Assembly: GCA_023512015.1 (NCBI GenBank)
Contig: JAIMAI010000012.1
Span: 1-63,804, forward strand
Reading direction: 5' to 3'
Length of the DNA: 63,804 bases
Source of the DNA: Acidothermus sp.
Lineage (GTDB): Bacteria > Actinomycetota > Actinomycetes > Acidothermales > Acidothermaceae
A model generated the notes under the pieces. The model worked only from the letters and a program-made list of their open reading frames with translations. It was not told the origin of the DNA and searched no databases. The translations under genes and the position numbers were made by a program. This document shows, piece by piece, positions 25,950 through 36,660 of this stretch. The first letter of the stretch is position 1, and each line of letters starts with the position of its first letter.

Positions 25950-26449
25950 GAAGGATGAAACTGTTCACCACGATGCCCACCCCGGTGGGAGACATGCTCT
26001 TGGTGGGCTCACGGGAATCCGGTCGGTTCACCCTTACCGGGGCGTATTTCATCGGTCAACGTCACGAGCTGGCTCTCGACGATGGGTGGTGCCCGGACCC
26101 CGAGGCCTTCGCTTCCGTCACCACCCAACTCGACGAGTACTTCGCAGGACGGCGAGTTTCCTTCGACCTCCCCCTGGAATTCCACAGCACACCCTTCCAG
26201 GAATCGGTCTGGCGGACCCTCCTGGAAATTCCCTACGGAACCACGTGGAGTTACCGAGAACTGGCCGAAAAATCGGGACACGGAGGCAAGGTCCGCGCGG
26301 TGGCCGCGGCGGTCGGGCGGAATCGGATCGGGGTCATCGTGCCGTGCCATCGGGTCATCGGGTCGGACGGATCGCTGACCGGCTACGCGGCCGGGCTCGA
26401 CCGCAAGCGTTGGCTTCTTGCGCGCGAAGGCGTCATCCTCCCGGGCTGA
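25946..26449 (+). CDS. ogt: Methylated-DNA--protein-cysteine S-methyltransferase
   Basis: A 167-residue suicide repair protein that accepts O6-alkyl groups from guanine. The acceptor-site motif VIVPCHRVIGSDGSLTGYAAG includes the reactive Cys, and SVWRTLLEIPYGTTWSYREL is the helix-turn-helix with the arginine finger region. The N-terminal ribonuclease-like domain is short and degenerate, as is common. GTG 25946 overlaps the upstream stop; ATG 25955 is an alternative start. It is the third gene of the mca unit, a grouping that suits electrophile detoxification. Confidence 0.93.
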   Translation: MRRMKLFTTMPTPVGDMLLVGSRESGRFTLTGAYFIGQRHELALDDGWCPDPEAFASVTTQLDEYFAGRRVSFDLPLEFHSTPFQESVWRTLLEIPYGTTWSYRELAEKSGHGGKVRAVAAAVGRNRIGVIVPCHRVIGSDGSLTGYAAGLDRKRWLLAREGVILPG

Positions 26450-26461
26450 CCGGGACGCGTC

Positions 26462-28438
<1,977 letters not shown>

Positions 28439-28567
28439 CGACGCCTTCCGTGGCTCGGCGCCGAACGGCGGTACGACCGTCGTCCACGGCCGTTTCCCTC
28501 GGCCAGCAGATAGCGTGGCCTCGGTCGGGGCGTTACGGTTCACGCAAAACCGAAAACGAGGTGCGGA

Positions 28568-30649
28568 GTGGTCGAACCGTCCAGCGCCGGGCCACCCCCA
28601 GAGGGGTCGTCCGTGGCTTTCGACCCTGCTGAGGTTCTGGAAAGCCTGCTCGACGCGGTCGTGGTGGTCGACGCCGAGGGCATCATTCGGAGGGAGAACG
28701 CGGCGGCGCGCCGCTTACTCGGCGTCGAGGCGTTGCAGGGCCGTCAATTGCTGGAGTTCGTCCCCTCTCGTTTCCGCGCCGCCCACTGCGAGGGTTTCAA
28801 CCGATACGTGCGCGCGGGTCACGGTCGTCTCCCACCCGGGCAGCCGATCGAGGTGTCCGCGCTGCGGGCCGACGGTTCGGAGGTCATGGTCGACATCCGG
28901 TTCGGCCACATCGGGACTCCCGGCACGGAGGGTTTCGCGGTGGTGGGAGTACTGCGGGAGGCCACCGAGCGGCTGCGATTGGAACGCGAAGCGCTGCTTT
29001 CTCGGTATCTGCAGGCGGTCGTCGAGGCCGCTCCGGACGGCGTCCTCGCCTGGGCGCCGGATCTGCGGATCCTCGCGGTCAACCGGCGATTCACGGAAAT
29101 TTGCCGCCTCCCACCGGAAGCGATTCCGGTCGGAGGCAACGTGGCGGAATTGCTCGGCCGCTACCAGCAGCTACTCGCCGATCCGTCCCGGCTGACCGAG
29201 GCCCTGGGCCGCGCCCGCGAGCACCCCATGGACAGTCAGCGCCTGGAGCTCACCCTGGCCGACGGCAGGATCGTCGAGACCTACGGCGCACCCATCACGG
29301 ACGCGGAGGGGCAGTTTCTCGGGCGGGTGTGGTACGTCCACGACGCCACCGAGCGGCGCGCGGCGGAAGCCCAGCGGGGTCGGCTGCTGCGTGAGCTCGC
29401 CACCGCTCAGCGGGCGCACCGGTTCCTGCTGGACGCCTCCACTGTTCTGGCGCGGGTGAGCGGCTTCACCGAATCGCTGCAGGCGCTCGCACGGGTCGCC
29501 GTCCCGGCCCTTGGGGACATCTGCCTGGTCGATGTGGTGAGCGACGACCGGCGTCGCATCGAGCGCGTCGCGGCGGTTCACGCGGACCCTGCCTGCCAGG
29601 CGCTGGTCGACGAGCTGCGCGGTTATCCACCGAACCCTTCCGGGGATCATCCGAGTGCGGACGTGCTCCGCGACGGTGCGACCCGCTGGTCTCCCGAGCT
29701 CGACGAGGAATTCCTGCGGCGGACCACGTTCGACGACCGGCATTTCGCCCTGGTCAAGCAGCTGCACTTCGCCGGATACATGACCGTTCCCCTCGATGCC
29801 GACGGCCAGGTCCTCGGCACCATCACCCTGGTGACTTGCGGTGACCATCGCCGGATCACTCCGGAGGACGTGGCCCTGGCCGAGGACCTCGGACGGCGGG
29901 TGGCGCTGGTGGTCGCCAAGGAGCGGCGGTACGAAGCGCAGCGGCGGATCTCCCACGGCCTGCAGGCGAATCTGCTGCCCCACGAGCTTCCGGTCTTCCC
30001 GGGAGTCGAGTACGCAGTGTGCTACCAGCCCGGTACCCGCGACGCCGAGGTAGGGGGAGATTTCTGGGATGTCAACGGGATGCCGGACGGCGAAGTCGCG
30101 ATCATGGTGGGGGACGTCGCGGGACACGACGTCGCGGCCGCCGCGGTGATGGCTCAGCTCCGCGCGGCGTGCCGGGCGATCCGTACCCAGACCACCGGAC
30201 CCGACGATCTGGTGCGTCGCCTGCACGAGGCGTGGGATCAACTCGGTCTGGAACGCATCGCGACCGCGGTATTCGCGAGACTACGTCCGGAGAGCGGTCT
30301 GCTGCGGGTCTCCTCGGCCGGGCACCTGCCGCCGCTGGTGGTCGAGGGTCAGGATTCCTGGTTCATCCCGGTCGAACCCAGCCCGCCTTTCGGAACTCCC
30401 GGTGGTGGGGCGTCGAGCTGGCGAGGGGTCTTGCGGCCGGGCGCCCTCGTCGTCTTCTACACCGACGGCCTCGTCGAGGATCGGCACTTCGATATCGACG
30501 ACGGGATGCGCCGTCTCTCCGACATCGTGCTGGCTCACGCCGGCGAGCATCCCGCGACTCTGGCCGATCACATCCTCGCCGGGCTGCTCGGCGAGGAGCG
30601 TGGGGACGACGTCGCCGTGCTCGTCCTGCGCTGGCTCGGACCTGCCTGA
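28568..30649 (+). CDS. PAS-PAS-GAF-PP2C (SpoIIE-type) serine phosphatase
   Basis: A 693-residue signalling protein. Two PAS domains cover about residues 20-135 and 140-265 (LDAVVVVDAEGIIRRENAAA and APDGVLAWAPDLRILAVNRR), a GAF-like domain about 280-440, and a PP2C phosphatase 450-693 with EVGGDFWDV, GDVAGHDVAAAAVMAQL, VFYTDGLVE and GDDVAVLVL, the metal-binding Asp residues. Such proteins dephosphorylate anti-sigma-factor antagonists. No anti-sigma or antagonist gene is nearby. The start GTG 28568 follows GAGGTGCGGA. It is upstream of and codirectional with uppS. Confidence 0.93.
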   Translation: MVEPSSAGPPPEGSSVAFDPAEVLESLLDAVVVVDAEGIIRRENAAARRLLGVEALQGRQLLEFVPSRFRAAHCEGFNRYVRAGHGRLPPGQPIEVSALRADGSEVMVDIRFGHIGTPGTEGFAVVGVLREATERLRLEREALLSRYLQAVVEAAPDGVLAWAPDLRILAVNRRFTEICRLPPEAIPVGGNVAELLGRYQQLLADPSRLTEALGRAREHPMDSQRLELTLADGRIVETYGAPITDAEGQFLGRVWYVHDATERRAAEAQRGRLLRELATAQRAHRFLLDASTVLARVSGFTESLQALARVAVPALGDICLVDVVSDDRRRIERVAAVHADPACQALVDELRGYPPNPSGDHPSADVLRDGATRWSPELDEEFLRRTTFDDRHFALVKQLHFAGYMTVPLDADGQVLGTITLVTCGDHRRITPEDVALAEDLGRRVALVVAKERRYEAQRRISHGLQANLLPHELPVFPGVEYAVCYQPGTRDAEVGGDFWDVNGMPDGEVAIMVGDVAGHDVAAAAVMAQLRAACRAIRTQTTGPDDLVRRLHEAWDQLGLERIATAVFARLRPESGLLRVSSAGHLPPLVVEGQDSWFIPVEPSPPFGTPGGGASSWRGVLRPGALVVFYTDGLVEDRHFDIDDGMRRLSDIVLAHAGEHPATLADHILAGLLGEERGDDVAVLVLRWLGPA

Positions 30650-30688
30650 ACCGGTGCCGGAGTAGCCTGCCGGTCGGGAGGTTTGGCC

Positions 30689-31450
30689 GTGGGGCTGCGT
30701 CGACTCATCTACGGGCTGTACGAGCGGCGGCTCGCCGCATCGCTGTCGCCCGATCGCCTTCCCCGCCACGTCGGCGTGATCCTCGACGGCAACCGGCGGT
30801 GGGCCAAGGCGATGGGCATGGGGGTCTCGACCGGGCACCGCCGCGGCGCCGCGAAAATCGAGGAATTCCTCGGCTGGTGCGCCGAATTGCGCATCGAAGT
30901 CGTCACCCTGTGGCTGCTGTCCACCGACAACCTGGGCCGCCCCGCTGAGGAGCTGGTCCCCCTGCTGCGCATCATCGAGGACACCGTCCGCGACCTCGCC
31001 GCCTCCAAGCGGTGGCGGATCCATCCGGTGGGGGCGCTCGATCTGCTGCCGGATGAAACCGCCCGCGCGCTCAAGGAGGCCGAGCACGCGACGGCGAACG
31101 TCGACGGCTTGGTGGTCAACGTGGCCGTCGGTTACGGGGGACGTCGCGAGATTGCGGACGCCGTCCGCGCGCTGCTCCACGAACACGCGAGCCGCGGCAC
31201 CAGCATCGAGGATTTGGCGAATGTGCTCGATGTCGAACACATTGCCGAGCATTTGTACACCAAGGGTCAGCCCGATCCGGATCTGGTGATTCGTACGTCG
31301 GGTGAGCAACGGCTTTCCGGATTCCTGCTCTGGCAGAGCGCTCATTCGGAGTTGTTCTTCTGCGAAGCGTTATGGCCGGATTTCCGTCGGGTGGATTTCT
31401 TGCGTGCAGTGCGGGCCTATGCCCAACGCGAACGCCGGTTCGGCTACTGA
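30689..31450 (+). CDS. uppS: Isoprenyl (cis-prenyl) transferase
   Basis: A 253-residue cis-prenyl transferase that elongates allylic diphosphates with isopentenyl diphosphate, for the lipid carriers of peptidoglycan. The motif VILDGNRRWAKAMG contains the catalytic Asp, WLLSTDNLGRP the second motif, and [20 protein letters not shown] the substrate-binding Arg residues. It resembles the short-product enzymes (Rv1086-like) as well as UppS, so product length is uncertain. GTG 30689 with GGGAGG 7 nt upstream is preferred over TTG 30683. The last 222 nt are duplicated at 32122. Confidence 0.92.
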   Translation: MGLRRLIYGLYERRLAASLSPDRLPRHVGVILDGNRRWAKAMGMGVSTGHRRGAAKIEEFLGWCAELRIEVVTLWLLSTDNLGRPAEELVPLLRIIEDTVRDLAASKRWRIHPVGALDLLPDETARALKEAEHATANVDGLVVNVAVGYGGRREIADAVRALLHEHASRGTSIEDLANVLDVEHIAEHLYTKGQPDPDLVIRTSGEQRLSGFLLWQSAHSELFFCEALWPDFRRVDFLRAVRAYAQRERRFGY

Positions 31451-31455
31451 TCGCA
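31234..31455. repeat. Direct repeat copy 1: 3' end of the prenyl transferase gene
   Basis: These 222 nt, which include the stop and 5 nt beyond, recur at 32122-32335 with five substitutions and one 8-nt deletion. Confidence 0.95.
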
Positions 31456-31499
31456 CCGCGGCGCCGGTAGCGAACACCCGCGACGGTGCTCGACAGCGC

Positions 31500-31528
31500 G
31501 TGAGGCCCTGCACCCGGCGGGGCCTCAC
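31500..31528. terminator. Bidirectional hairpin terminator candidate
   Basis: GTGAGGCCC and GGGCCTCAC form a perfect 9-bp stem with an 11-nt loop between the convergent uppS and small membrane protein genes. There is no T-tract, as is usual in actinobacteria. Confidence 0.6.
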
Positions 31529-31551
31529 GGTACTTCTGCTGCGGCGAGTGC

Positions 31552-31860
31552 CTAGTGATGTACGACGGTGACAGGCGTCTCGACGTACTGAACGACAGGA
31601 CCCGTATGCGCCTGCATCAGAGCCGCCATGGCGATCGAGAGGATCGTCACCGCGACGCCGAGTCCGATGAAGACGTTTCGCTTCGTCGGAGCGTGACGGT
31701 ACGCTGCCAACCCAATTGCCGTCCCAACGATCAGCGGCAGCAACGGGAAGACGAATCCGGCAGCCACGGTGGCGACGACTGCGATCGTGATCGCGATCAG
31801 TTGGAGCGCCGACGGATCGCGAGCGCTCGCTTTCGAGTACGGCTTGGACGTGGTCGTCAC
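31552..31860 (-). CDS. Small membrane protein
   Basis: A 102-residue protein with two or three transmembrane helices (LQLIAITIAVVATVAAGFVF, PLIVGTAIGLAA and VFIGLGVAVTILSIAMAALM) and a short tail ending in TVVHH. The start GTG 31860 is preceded by GGGAGGT at a normal spacing, which supports it as a real gene, and TACTAT further upstream could be a -10 box. The family is not recognised. It sits between the two copies of the prenyl transferase 3' end. Confidence 0.75.
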   Translation of the reverse strand: MTTTSKPYSKASARDPSALQLIAITIAVVATVAAGFVFPLLPLIVGTAIGLAAYRHAPTKRNVFIGLGVAVTILSIAMAALMQAHTGPVVQYVETPVTVVHH

Positions 31861-32121
31861 GCTTTACCTCCCAGTCTCGGGGCCTGATAGTAGGATCATC
31901 GACCATTCGCGCCTTTACAAGACGGCGTTCGGGTAGGTGTACACACGGCCATCCATACCTGTGTCTCGCCCGCGCAAGCCGGTCGGTAGTCTGCCGACCT
32001 CGGCATCCGAGCGGTCGGTCCGCCCACGAGCCGTATCCCGGTGACCTCCGCTCGGACGGCCGTCTCAGGGTCGGCGAAGCGGGCTGTACAGACATGTCGA
32101 GCAGCATCGACGGGCCGACAG

Positions 32122-32335
32122 CGAACACATTGCCGAGCATTTGTACGCCAAGGGCCGACCCGATCCGGATCTGGTGATTCGTACGTCGGGTGAGCAACGG
32201 ATTCCTGCTCTGGCAGAGCGCTCATTCGGAGTTGTTCTTCTGCGAAGCGTTATGGCCGGATTTCCGTCGGGTGGATTTCTTGCGTGCAGTGCGGGCCTAC
32301 GCCCAACGCGAACGCCGGTTCGGCTACTGATCGCA
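32122..32335 (+). pseudogene. Truncated, frameshifted copy of the prenyl transferase 3' end
   Basis: It matches the last 72 codons of the prenyl transferase gene plus downstream bases. The 8 nt CTTTCCGG after GAGCAACGG are missing, which breaks the frame within the RTSGEQR motif. No start codon or upstream domain is present. It cannot make a functional enzyme. The 31861-32121 stretch upstream holds only the leader of the small membrane protein gene and no other recognisable element. Confidence 0.92.
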
Positions 32336-32398
32336 GTTTTCGAGAATAGATAGAACATTGTCCTCATAATTCACACAGGTCACATACGTCACGTGTCA

Positions 32399-32414
32399 TG
32401 TGAGATCTCTCACA
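32399..32414. promoter_or_regulatory. Crp/GlxR-type binding site
   Basis: TGTGAGATCTCTCACA is an exact TGTGA-N6-TCACA palindrome (arms of 7 nt), the consensus of actinobacterial cAMP receptor regulators. It lies 117 nt before the TTG start of a secreted transglycosylase-like gene. Short hairpins follow in the leader (GAGGT-GTGA-ACCTC near 32444 and GCCGC-GCGCAT-GCGGC near 32480); no known riboswitch is recognised. Confidence 0.65.
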
Positions 32415-32530
32415 GAATTGGCCGGATTTCGTCGCTCTAGAGGTGTGAACCTCCGGCAGAATGGATAACAACTGTTTGTTGCCGCGCGCATGCGGCCCGC
32501 CGTCCCGTGGTCAACGCCCCGGAGGAATCA

Positions 32531-33130
32531 TTGCGTCGTTTTCTTTCCCTTCCTGCATGCTCCAAAGAGGCTCGTGCACGGATGGGCCGGATTCAACGAG
32601 TAGGAGTGTGCTCGCTCACCGGCACTGCCGCGGCGCTCGCCGTCCTGGCTGCTACCACCCAGCCATCCGCCGGTGTATCCCCCACATCACGGTCCGCTAC
32701 CGAGGTTCCGTCTCCCGGCGGTTCCCTCGCCGTCCGCGCGCCTGGAGTCCATGCCGCGAGCCGGGCGGAGTCACGGATCCCGATCGTCGAGAGTTCTCCC
32801 TCCGTCACGGCATCCGCCCCACCGACTCCGCCGGATCCGCGTAGTGTGGCCCGTAGCCTTGCGGCCGCCCGTGGTTGGACCGGCTGGCAATGGACGTGTC
32901 TGGACGACTTGTGGCGGCGGGAAAGCGCGTACCAGACGACCGCCACCAATCCGACCACCGGCGCTTACGGGATTCCGCAGGCCCTTCCTGCATCGAAAAT
33001 GGCGAGCGCCGGTGCGGATTGGCGGTTCAATCCTGCGACCCAGATAACCTGGGGACTCGACTATATCGAGAACCGTTACGGTGACCCGTGTACCGCATGG
33101 GAATTCTGGCTGCGCCACGGATTCTACTGA
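32531..33130 (+). CDS. Secreted lysozyme/transglycosylase-like protein
   Basis: A 199-residue protein with a signal peptide (VGVCSLTGTAAALAVLAATT), a Ser/Pro-rich linker and a C-terminal domain of about 80 residues. That domain, WQWTCLDDLWRRESAYQTTA followed by GAYGIPQALPASKMAS, GADWRFNPATQITWGLDYI and a disulfide-forming Cys, is the actinobacterial transglycosylase-like fold, with Glu in WRRES as the likely catalytic residue. It probably trims peptidoglycan during growth or resuscitation. TTG 32531 is chosen because GGAGG lies 5 nt before it; ATG 32582 and GTG 32507 are weaker. A Crp-type site lies upstream. Confidence 0.82.
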   Translation: MRRFLSLPACSKEARARMGRIQRVGVCSLTGTAAALAVLAATTQPSAGVSPTSRSATEVPSPGGSLAVRAPGVHAASRAESRIPIVESSPSVTASAPPTPPDPRSVARSLAAARGWTGWQWTCLDDLWRRESAYQTTATNPTTGAYGIPQALPASKMASAGADWRFNPATQITWGLDYIENRYGDPCTAWEFWLRHGFY

Positions 33131-33172
33131 GGGCCGATTGCCGCGCGTTCTACCGTATTTCGCCGCTATTTG

Positions 33173-34585
33173 TTAGCGAGCCGTGTCTTTTGTTGATGCA
33201 GGCCGAGTCATCGCGGTGACGTCGAGAGCCCGGTCGAGCTGCTCCTCGGTGATTTGTCCGTTCGCCACGTATCCGCATTCGATGACCGCCTGCCTGATGG
33301 TGGTGTCGTGTTCGAGCGCGTATTTGGCGACTTTGGCGGCGGCTTCATACCCGATGTAACGGTTGAGGGGCGTGACGATCGACGGTGAGGATTCGGCGTA
33401 TCGGCGGCACCGCTCGACGTCCGCCCGTATTCCCTCGATGCACCGGTCGGCGAACAGCCGGCTCACGTTGGCGAGCAGCCGGATCGATTCGAGCAGGTTG
33501 CGGGCGATGACCGGGAGCATGACGTTGAGCTCCAACGTGCCCGCGGCTCCCCCGAACGCGACGGTCGCGTCGTTCCCCACGACCTGAGCCACCACTTGGC
33601 AGACCGCCTCCGGGATCACCGGGTTCACCTTCCCCGGCATGATCGACGATCCGGGTTGGAGATCGGGCAAGTGGATCTCGGCGAGTCCGGTCCGTGGTCC
33701 GGAAGCCATGAGGCGCAGATCGTTGGCAATCTTGTACAGGCTGATCGCGACGACCCGCAGCATGCCGCTCGTCTCCACCAGCGCGTCGCGGGCGCCCTGT
33801 GCTTCGAAATGGTTGCGGGCTTCGGTCAGCGGCAGTTGAAGCGACGTCGCGAGTCGTTCGATCACGCGGGCGGCGAAACCCGGTGGGGTGTTGATCCCGG
33901 TGCCGACGGCCGTCCCGCCCAACGGAAGCTCCCCGAGCCGACCCAAGACCGCCTGCAACCGCTCTCGGCCGTAGCGGACCGCCGCGGCGTAGCCGCCGAA
34001 CTCCTGCCCGAGCGTCACCGGAGTGGCGTCCATGAGATGGGTCCGCCCGGCTTTGACGACGTCGCGGAACTCCTCGGATTTGCGTTCCAGGGCCGTCGCG
34101 AGATGGTCGAGAGCCGGGAGCAGCGCTCCAACGACTCCTTTGGTCGCAGCGATGTGAATGGCCGAGGGGAAGGTGTCGTTGGAGGACTGCGAAGCGTTCA
34201 CGTGATCGTTCGGGTGCACCGGTTGCCCGAGTCGCTCACTTGCGAGGGTTGCGATCACTTCGTTGACGTTCATGTTGGTCGAAGTGCCGGACCCGGTCTG
34301 GAAGACGTCGATCGGGAAGTGGTCCTCCCACCGTCCTTGGGCCACCTCCTCCGCCGCCGAGCGGATCGCCTCCGCCCGCGGAGCGTCGAGGATGCCGAGC
34401 TCGGCGTTCACCGCCGCAGCCGCGCCCTTGATCTGCGCCAGTGCGGCGATCAGCTCCCGATCGACGCGCAGGCCGGAAATCGGGAAATTCTCCACGGCCC
34501 GCTGGGTCTGCGCCCTCCATTTCGCGTGCGCCGGAACCCGCACCTCGCCCATCGAGTCGTGCTCGATCCGGTACTCGGCCTCCAC
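33173..34585 (-). CDS. fumC: Fumarate hydratase class II
   Basis: A 470-residue homotetrameric fumarase that interconverts fumarate and malate. [34 protein letters not shown] and the family signature [15 protein letters not shown] are all intact; the latter includes the catalytic loop Ser. Unlike class I enzymes it needs no iron-sulfur cluster. GTG 34585 is chosen because GAGGAGG lies 5 nt before it and the length then fits the family; the longer frame to 34999 would add about 138 residues of Arg/Ser-rich non-homologous sequence. It is upstream-adjacent to a HesB-like gene on the same strand. Confidence 0.95.
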   Translation of the reverse strand: MEAEYRIEHDSMGEVRVPAHAKWRAQTQRAVENFPISGLRVDRELIAALAQIKGAAAAVNAELGILDAPRAEAIRSAAEEVAQGRWEDHFPIDVFQTGSGTSTNMNVNEVIATLASERLGQPVHPNDHVNASQSSNDTFPSAIHIAATKGVVGALLPALDHLATALERKSEEFRDVVKAGRTHLMDATPVTLGQEFGGYAAAVRYGRERLQAVLGRLGELPLGGTAVGTGINTPPGFAARVIERLATSLQLPLTEARNHFEAQGARDALVETSGMLRVVAISLYKIANDLRLMASGPRTGLAEIHLPDLQPGSSIMPGKVNPVIPEAVCQVVAQVVGNDATVAFGGAAGTLELNVMLPVIARNLLESIRLLANVSRLFADRCIEGIRADVERCRRYAESSPSIVTPLNRYIGYEAAAKVAKYALEHDTTIRQAVIECGYVANGQITEEQLDRALDVTAMTRPASTKDTAR

Positions 34586-34674
34586 TGATCCTCCTCGATC
34601 GACCCGAGCGCTCCTCGCCACGCGGGGACGCGCGCTACCGCGGCGGACGCGGCCAGCGTAATGCGCCCGCTGAT

Positions 34675-34717
34675 GAGCGATCGAGGGTGGAGAAGACGAG
34701 CGATCGAGGGTGGAGAA
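34675..34717. repeat. Two 20-nt direct repeats, 23-nt period
   Basis: GAGCGATCGAGGGTGGAGAA occurs at 34675-34694 and 34698-34717, in the gap between fumC and the HesB-like gene. It may be part of the fumC control region. Confidence 0.9.
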
Positions 34718-34781
34718 ACGGCGCTGATGAGCTTGTCGACGCCCATCAGCGTGAGAGCCGCGCGTGGCGTAGCAGTGCGGC

Positions 34782-35069
34782 TCAGCGTGGTGCCTGGGGC
34801 ACGACGCTGAATTGGACGGCGCCTCCGGCGTCCACCTCGGCGTCGAGGATCTGATCGTCGAGCACGTCGGCGGCCTCCGCCGTGAGGAAGACCCGAGCTC
34901 CGTCCTGTTCGACGACCTGGTCGCCGGGCTCGGGCGCCGCGGCCGCCCGGATGGTGAGGGTCTGTGACGAGCCCGGTTCCTGGCTGAACCGAAGTCCACC
35001 CATGCCTCCCGCCGTCTGCTCGGTGAGGGTACGGACGACGGTGACCGCGTTACTCGTGAGCGTCAGCAT
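34782..35069 (-). CDS. HesB/IscA-like domain protein without cysteines
   Basis: A 95-residue protein whose pattern [28 protein letters not shown] and [20 protein letters not shown] matches the Fe-S biogenesis (HesB/IscA) domain. It contains no cysteine at all, so the three conserved ligands needed to carry an iron-sulfur cluster are missing. It may have another role, as proposed for similar actinobacterial proteins. It precedes fumC on the minus strand. Confidence 0.72.
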   Translation of the reverse strand: MLTLTSNAVTVVRTLTEQTAGGMGGLRFSQEPGSSQTLTIRAAAAPEPGDQVVEQDGARVFLTAEAADVLDDQILDAEVDAGGAVQFSVVPQAPR

Positions 35070-35155
35070 GAGTTCCTCCTTCGCGTGCGGACTGCGCGCA
35101 TGTGCTCGGTCTTCCCAAGCCCGGGGTTGCCGAAAAGCGAGGAAGTGCTTACCCC

Positions 35156-36274
35156 TCAGCGCAGTTGCACGCGATCCGGCGCGGCGACCGGATGCTGGTC
35201 GTAATCCACGATCGCGTAGGAACGGAGCTTGGAAAGCCGATGCTCGCTGTGGATGGTCCGGATCGTTCCGCTCTTGGAGCGCATCACCAGCGAACTCGTC
35301 TGTGCTCCACCTCCGCGATATCGCACTCCGCGGAGCAATTCGCCGTCCGTGATACCGGTCGCGACGAAGAAGACGTTGTCCGACTTCACCAGGTCATCGT
35401 TGGTGAGCACCTTGTCGAGGTCGTGACCGGCATCCAAGGCCTTACGGCGTTCTTCCTCATCCCGCGGCCACAATTTCCCTTGGATGACGCCACCCAGACA
35501 TTTGACCGCGCACGCCGCGATGATGCCTTCCGGCGTGCCGCCTATTCCGAGGAGTAAATCGACTCCGGTATCGTCCCGGGCGGCCATGATGGCACCGGCC
35601 ACATCGCCGTCCATGATGAATTTGATACGCGCTCCGGTTTCGCGAATCTCGCGGACCAATTCGGCGTGCCGCGGCCGGTCCAGGACGACGACCGTGACGT
35701 CCTGGTTCGCGCATCCCTTTGCGGCCGCGACCGCGCGAATGTTCGCTGACACCGGCGCTTCGATGTCCACGTAAGGAGCGGCGACCGGTCCCGTGACCAG
35801 TTTGCTCATGTAAAAAACCGCGGACGGGTCGTACATCGAATGTCGGTCCGCGACCGCGAGCACCGAAATGGCATTGTTCATTCCCATCGCGGTCAACCGC
35901 GTGCCGTCGATCGGGTCGACTGCGACGTCGCATTCCGGACCGGTGCCGTCGCCGACGTGTTCGCCGTTGAACAGCATCGGAGCCCGGTCTTTTTCGCCCT
36001 CGCCGATGACCACCACACCACGCATGGCGACCGTGCCGATGAGCCGACGCATCGCCTCCACGGCCGCCGCATCGGCGGCGTCCTTGTCACCCCGTCCGAC
36101 CCAGCGCCCGGCGGCCATCGCGGCGGCTTCGGTGACGCGGACCAACTCCAACGCGAGGTTGCGGTCGGGGGTCTCGGGCCTGCGCTCGGGATTCTCCGGG
36201 CTGCGCTCGGGGGTTTCCTGCCTGCGGGTGCGGGCGTCGTCGATGCCGTCGCCCCGCTGCGTCAGTTCGCTCAT
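35156..36274 (-). CDS. glpX: Fructose-1,6-bisphosphatase class II
   Basis: A 372-residue GlpX, the gluconeogenic phosphatase of mycobacteria and relatives. Metal and substrate motifs are [29 protein letters not shown] and [31 protein letters not shown] closes the active site. The N-terminal 35 residues are an extension made of heptads ([21 protein letters not shown]). ATG 36274 has GAGGAG upstream. A TAGGCT box on the minus strand (36319-36324) precedes it and uses the xseB stop codon as its first three bases. Confidence 0.94.
   Translation of the reverse strand: MSELTQRGDGIDDARTRRQETPERSPENPERRPETPDRNLALELVRVTEAAAMAAGRWVGRGDKDAADAAAVEAMRRLIGTVAMRGVVVIGEGEKDRAPMLFNGEHVGDGTGPECDVAVDPIDGTRLTAMGMNNAISVLAVADRHSMYDPSAVFYMSKLVTGPVAAPYVDIEAPVSANIRAVAAAKGCANQDVTVVVLDRPRHAELVREIRETGARIKFIMDGDVAGAIMAARDDTGVDLLLGIGGTPEGIIAACAVKCLGGVIQGKLWPRDEEERRKALDAGHDLDKVLTNDDLVKSDNVFFVATGITDGELLRGVRYRGGGAQTSSLVMRSKSGTIRTIHSEHRLSKLRSYAIVDYDQHPVAAPDRVQLR
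36167..36229 (-). repeat. Three 21-nt repeats encoding heptads in the glpX N-terminus
   Basis: Units at 36167-36187, 36188-36208 and 36209-36229 encode [14 protein letters not shown] and TRRQETP; they add an Arg/Pro/Glu-rich extension to the enzyme. Confidence 0.85.
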
Positions 36275-36321
36275 GGTGGTGCTCCTCGGTCTCGGGGGCG
36301 GCGCGAATACCTGCCCTCAGC

Positions 36322-36648
36322 CTAGGAGTCACCGTCGCCGGCGATGTCGGCCGCGGGCCCGGACGCCTCGGACTCCTTGCGTACCGCCTCCAACCTGGCC
36401 CGAGCTCCGGCGAGCCAGCTTTCGCATATCTGAGCCAACCGCTCCCCGCGCTCCCACAGGGCGAGGGAATCTTCGAGGCTGAGCCCGCCCCGCTCCAGTT
36501 CCTGGACGATCCGTTCCAGTTCCCCCCGCGCGGCTTCGTAGGAAGTGGGGAGCGGATCGTCGTCGGGCGAAGGTGGGAGAGAATCACCTCCGCGATCAGG
36601 TTCCTCGGCCACGGCCCAACCTCCCAACGGACTGTCCTGCGGCGACAC
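36322..36648 (-). CDS. xseB: Exodeoxyribonuclease VII small subunit
   Basis: A 108-residue protein whose core SYEAARGELERIVQELERGG then LSLEDSLALWERGERLAQIC is the XseB helical hairpin. Several small subunits bind each XseA, together degrading single-stranded DNA. The acidic N-terminal 35 residues are outside the family core, so a later start at GTG within WAVAEEP is possible. GTG 36648 is supported by TAGGCT 6 nt upstream. Order xseA-xseB is as in other bacteria. Confidence 0.9.
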   Translation of the reverse strand: MSPQDSPLGGWAVAEEPDRGGDSLPPSPDDDPLPTSYEAARGELERIVQELERGGLSLEDSLALWERGERLAQICESWLAGARARLEAVRKESEASGPAADIAGDGDS

Positions 36649-36654
36649 CGCCCG

Positions 36655-36660
36655 AGCCTA
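36655..36660 (-). promoter_or_regulatory. TAGGCT -10 box, leaderless start of xseB
   Basis: TAGGCT lies 6 nt before GTG 36648 on the minus strand; its TAG is the xseA stop codon. Confidence 0.4.

Noticed and set aside
32415-32530. Possible c-di-AMP (ydaO) riboswitch before the transglycosylase-like gene
   Set aside because: Such riboswitches precede wall hydrolase genes in actinobacteria, but only small hairpins are present and the conserved core motifs are not seen.
34586-34999. N-terminal extension of fumarase
   Set aside because: Residues are non-homologous and Arg/Ser-rich, and a good ribosome site stands before GTG 34585.
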